5,965 nt of DNA from an uncultured Acidimicrobiia bacterium (GTDB taxonomy: Bacteria; Actinomycetota; Acidimicrobiia; UBA5794). This document shows, piece by piece, positions 4,481-5,965 of this stretch. Location of the stretch: positions 1 through 5,965 of the forward strand of contig CAJQOW010000217.1 in the NCBI GenBank assembly GCA_905480055.1, read 5' to 3'. Below the pieces are notes generated by a model. The model saw only the letters and a list, made by a program, of their open reading frames with translations, ran no database searches and was not told the DNA's origin. Position 1 is the first letter of the stretch, and each line of letters opens with the position of its first letter. Position numbers and translations under genes: made by a program.

Positions 4481-5554
4481 GTGAGACCTCGAATACCTCT
4501 CGCATATGCCGGACTCCTCATCATCGCCCTTGTGGCCGTGATTGGCTTTGCCGCGTTCTCACCAAATGGAACGGACGATGCTGCCGAGGTGACCGAAGTC
4601 AGCGAAGCGCCAGCGGCAGATGTCCAGGCTTCGGCACGCGTCGCCTCGGCGGTGTTGGCTCTGCGAGTATCCAACGCCGACAGCAGGACGGCCACCACCA
4701 ATGCGTCCGACCCGACGACGACGACGTCCTTGGCTCCCACCACATCCACGCCCGACACGGCCGCCGATGAACCAACGTCCACATCAACCGAGCCATCGAC
4801 CACCGCCGCACCCTCAACAACCGTCCAACCGAGCACTACGCAGACCGCGGCTGCGGACACAACGCCTCCTTCGATCAGAGTTACCTCTCCCGACGACGGA
4901 GACACCGTTGACGACCGCGTCACAACCTTCAAGGGTGTCACCGAACCCGGTGCCACAGTTTCGTCCGGCCCCTTCGCCGCTGACGTCGCAGATGACGGCA
5001 CGTGGTCGATCGCCCTCGTCTTGGCGCCTGGGGCAAACGGTGCGTCCTTCACGGCAACCGACGAAGCTGGCAACAAGGAGTCGACCCGCATCGTTGTCAA
5101 CTACGAGCCGACCCAAACGACCACGACCACCAAGGCTCCAACGACCACCACTACCAGCGCATCAACGACGACCACCGCTGCATCCTCGAAGTGGTCAACT
5201 CAGTGGCCGGCAGATGCCGGAGGTATCCGCGACGTCGAGGCCTGGCGCCCACTGGTTGCCAAGTACTGGCCAGCCGATCTTGTCGACTGTGCCCTCAACA
5301 TCATCAAGAAGGAGTCGCGAGGCGACCCGAGGGCATACAACAGCTACAGCAACGCCGAGGGCCTGTTCCAGCACCTGTCCAAGTATTGGAAGAGTCGCGC
5401 CGCCGCCGCCGGGTTCAAGGACAGCAACGGTCTGGTGGCCACCCCCTACAACGCGGAGGCCAACATCGCCGCAGCATGGGTGATCGCCAAGGGCTCAACG
5501 CCGTGGCACAGGCCGTGGACCGTGAATCCATACGGTGGAGCTTGCCAGGAGTAG
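4481..5554 (+). CDS. Membrane-anchored lysozyme-like (lytic transglycosylase-type) protein with Ig-like domain, 357 aa
   Basis: Probably cleaves or remodels peptidoglycan outside the membrane. Domains in order: a short basic start and a membrane anchor or signal segment (7-26); an acidic/alanine stretch (30-70); a threonine/serine/proline linker (71-127); a bacterial Ig-like domain (about 128-208, TPPSIRVTSP through GTWSIAL to FTATDEAGN); a second threonine linker (211-236); and a lysozyme-like domain (250-345). The last has KKESRGDP (276-283), in which Glu278 is the predicted catalytic acid, then AEGLFQHLSKYW (292-303) and EANIAAAWVI (326-335), the usual SLT-type sequence of motifs. Cys270 and Cys355 may form a disulfide. 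GTG 4481 was chosen because GGAG (4473-4476) precedes it, although the 4-nt gap is tight, and because the longer in-frame extension would run through the promoter and terminator. Expression is probably controlled by the leader terminator. This architecture is common in Acidimicrobiia. Confidence 0.85.
   Translation: MRPRIPLAYAGLLIIALVAVIGFAAFSPNGTDDAAEVTEVSEAPAADVQASARVASAVLALRVSNADSRTATTNASDPTTTTSLAPTTSTPDTAADEPTSTSTEPSTTAAPSTTVQPSTTQTAAADTTPPSIRVTSPDDGDTVDDRVTTFKGVTEPGATVSSGPFAADVADDGTWSIALVLAPGANGASFTATDEAGNKESTRIVVNYEPTQTTTTTKAPTTTTTSASTTTTAASSKWSTQWPADAGGIRDVEAWRPLVAKYWPADLVDCALNIIKKESRGDPRAYNSYSNAEGLFQHLSKYWKSRAAAAGFKDSNGLVATPYNAEANIAAAWVIAKGSTPWHRPWTVNPYGGACQE
4691..4861 (+). repeat. 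Threonine-rich linker coding sequence 1
   Basis: Codons 71-127 of the lysozyme-like gene are dominated by ACC, ACG and ACA (Thr) with Ser, Pro and Ala. This makes a low-complexity tract typical of flexible, possibly glycosylated spacers in actinobacterial wall proteins. Confidence 0.75.
5111..5188 (+). repeat. Threonine-rich linker coding sequence 2
   Basis: Codons 211-236 hold three runs of four to five threonines, spaced by KAP and SAS. The tract joins the Ig-like domain to the catalytic domain. The near-repeat ACN codons make it a likely site of length change by slippage. Confidence 0.75.
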
Positions 5555-5585
5555 GCATCAGCCTCACTCGCAACCTTGACTGGCG

Positions 5586-5591
5586 TACAAT
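5586..5591 (+). promoter_or_regulatory. -10 box of a probable leaderless transcript (gene at 5599)
   Basis: TACAAT (5 of 6 bases match TATAAT) ends 7 nt before ATG 5599, so the expected start of transcription is the A of the start codon. No Shine-Dalgarno lies between. TTGACT at 5576-5581 looks like a -35 but is only 4 bp away and cannot pair with this box in the usual way. Confidence 0.55.
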
Positions 5592-5598
5592 CGGATCC

Positions 5599-5965
5599 AT
5601 GAATCACACGGCAAAGAACTTCATCCGACTCGCTGGTGTCGTGATCGGCCTTGGCGTTGCGGCATGGGCCCTCAAGGACAAGCTTCTGCCCGCTCCCGAG
5701 ATCCACGACGAGGCCCCTCCCCGTTTCCGCGAAGTTGACGCATCCCATGCGAGAGACGATGTCGTTGAAGACACACCCACTGCGGTGGGTGCCGACGATG
5801 ACCTCACGTCAATCAACGGGATCGGTCCCGTGACTGCTGGCAAACTCGCCGAAGCGGGCATCCTCACGTTCGCAGCGCTCGCCGGCGCAGATGCACACGC
5901 AATAGGCGACATCGCAGGGACGTCGCAGGGCGCGGCTGCGAAGTGGATTGAAGCTGCCAACAGGC
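5599..5965 (+). CDS. Membrane-tethered helix-hairpin-helix protein, N-terminal part (open at window end)
   Basis: The frame is open from ATG 5599 to the edge (122 residues), with the C-terminus missing. Residues 9-25 form a single membrane helix (FIRLAGVVIGLGVAAWA), followed by basic KDK. An acidic, proline-containing spacer (31-66) comes next. From residue 67, DDLTSINGIGPVTAGKLAEAGI is a helix-hairpin-helix motif (hairpin GIGP at 74-77), continuing as LTFAALAGADAHAIGDIAG. This form (DDL..I.GIG...A..L..AGI.TF..LA) is common in small bacterial proteins and in domains joined to other proteins. In DNA-binding proteins the motif contacts the backbone, but in this context the role is unknown. The gene lies 44 nt after the lysozyme-like gene, yet has its own -10 box and appears leaderless. 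Confident that it is a real gene; no function assigned beyond the domain. Confidence 0.85.
   Translation, partial: MNHTAKNFIRLAGVVIGLGVAAWALKDKLLPAPEIHDEAPPRFREVDASHARDDVVEDTPTAVGADDDLTSINGIGPVTAGKLAEAGILTFAALAGADAHAIGDIAGTSQGAAAKWIEAANR

Noticed and set aside
4267..5100. Long minus-strand open frame opposite the lysozyme-like gene
   Set aside because: It is valine- and serine-rich because it is antisense to threonine codons. The plus strand carries recognisable domains.
4691..5188. CRISPR-like or tandem repeat array
   Set aside because: The repetition is of threonine codons within one reading frame, with no fixed repeat unit or spacers.
4620..5483. Arginine/proline-rich plus-strand frame inside the lysozyme-like gene
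   Set aside because: It is a frame-shifted reading of threonine-linker codons and has no start signals.

Overview
The window looks like chromosomal DNA from a high-GC actinobacterium. The best guess is the class Acidimicrobiia or a near relative. The signs are GC-rich codon use, a secreted lysozyme-like protein with long threonine-rich linkers, several starts with a TAnnnT box 6-9 nt upstream and no Shine-Dalgarno (leaderless style), and a multi-pass N-terminus of a type I associate with actinobacterial signalling phosphohydrolases. The taxonomic call is inference. No rRNA, tRNA, transposase, CRISPR array or phage gene was seen.

Layout. Positions 1-609 (minus) hold the N-terminal 203 residues of a multi-pass membrane protein that runs off the left edge. 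It is possibly the sensor part of an HD-GYP or GGDEF protein. Just upstream of it, on the same strand, is a 29-codon ORF for a small one-helix membrane peptide with a good ribosome binding site (659-748). Next comes a 376-nt divergent intergenic region (749-1124). On the minus strand it can fold into a compact nested RNA structure (840-901) upstream of the small peptide. On the plus strand it ends in a likely leaderless promoter.

Positions 1125-3349 (plus) form a two-gene operon joined by a TGATG overlap: an unrecognised 209-residue protein, then a gamma-glutamyltransferase-family Ntn hydrolase of the YwrD-like, non-secreted type. The operon meets, stop codon against stop codon with no gap, a minus-strand gene (3350-4267). 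That gene encodes a secreted, membrane-anchored protein resembling a peptidase MA-like (gluzincin) domain without its zinc motif.

The divergent partner of that gene is a plus-strand unit with a promoter near 4344-4372 and a leader containing a strong intrinsic terminator (4416-4446) before the start codon. It encodes a membrane-anchored, Ig-domain, threonine-linker, lysozyme-like (transglycosylase) protein at 4481-5554. A separately promoted, probably leaderless gene starts at 5599 and runs off the right edge. It encodes a membrane-tethered helix-hairpin-helix protein.

The genes do not form one recognised pathway. A loose common theme is the cell envelope: a membrane sensor, a membrane peptide, a secreted pseudo-peptidase and a wall-cleaving enzyme. 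The parts most worth following up are the structured leader with the small membrane peptide next to the sensor gene, the attenuator-like leader of the wall enzyme, and the degenerate peptidase.
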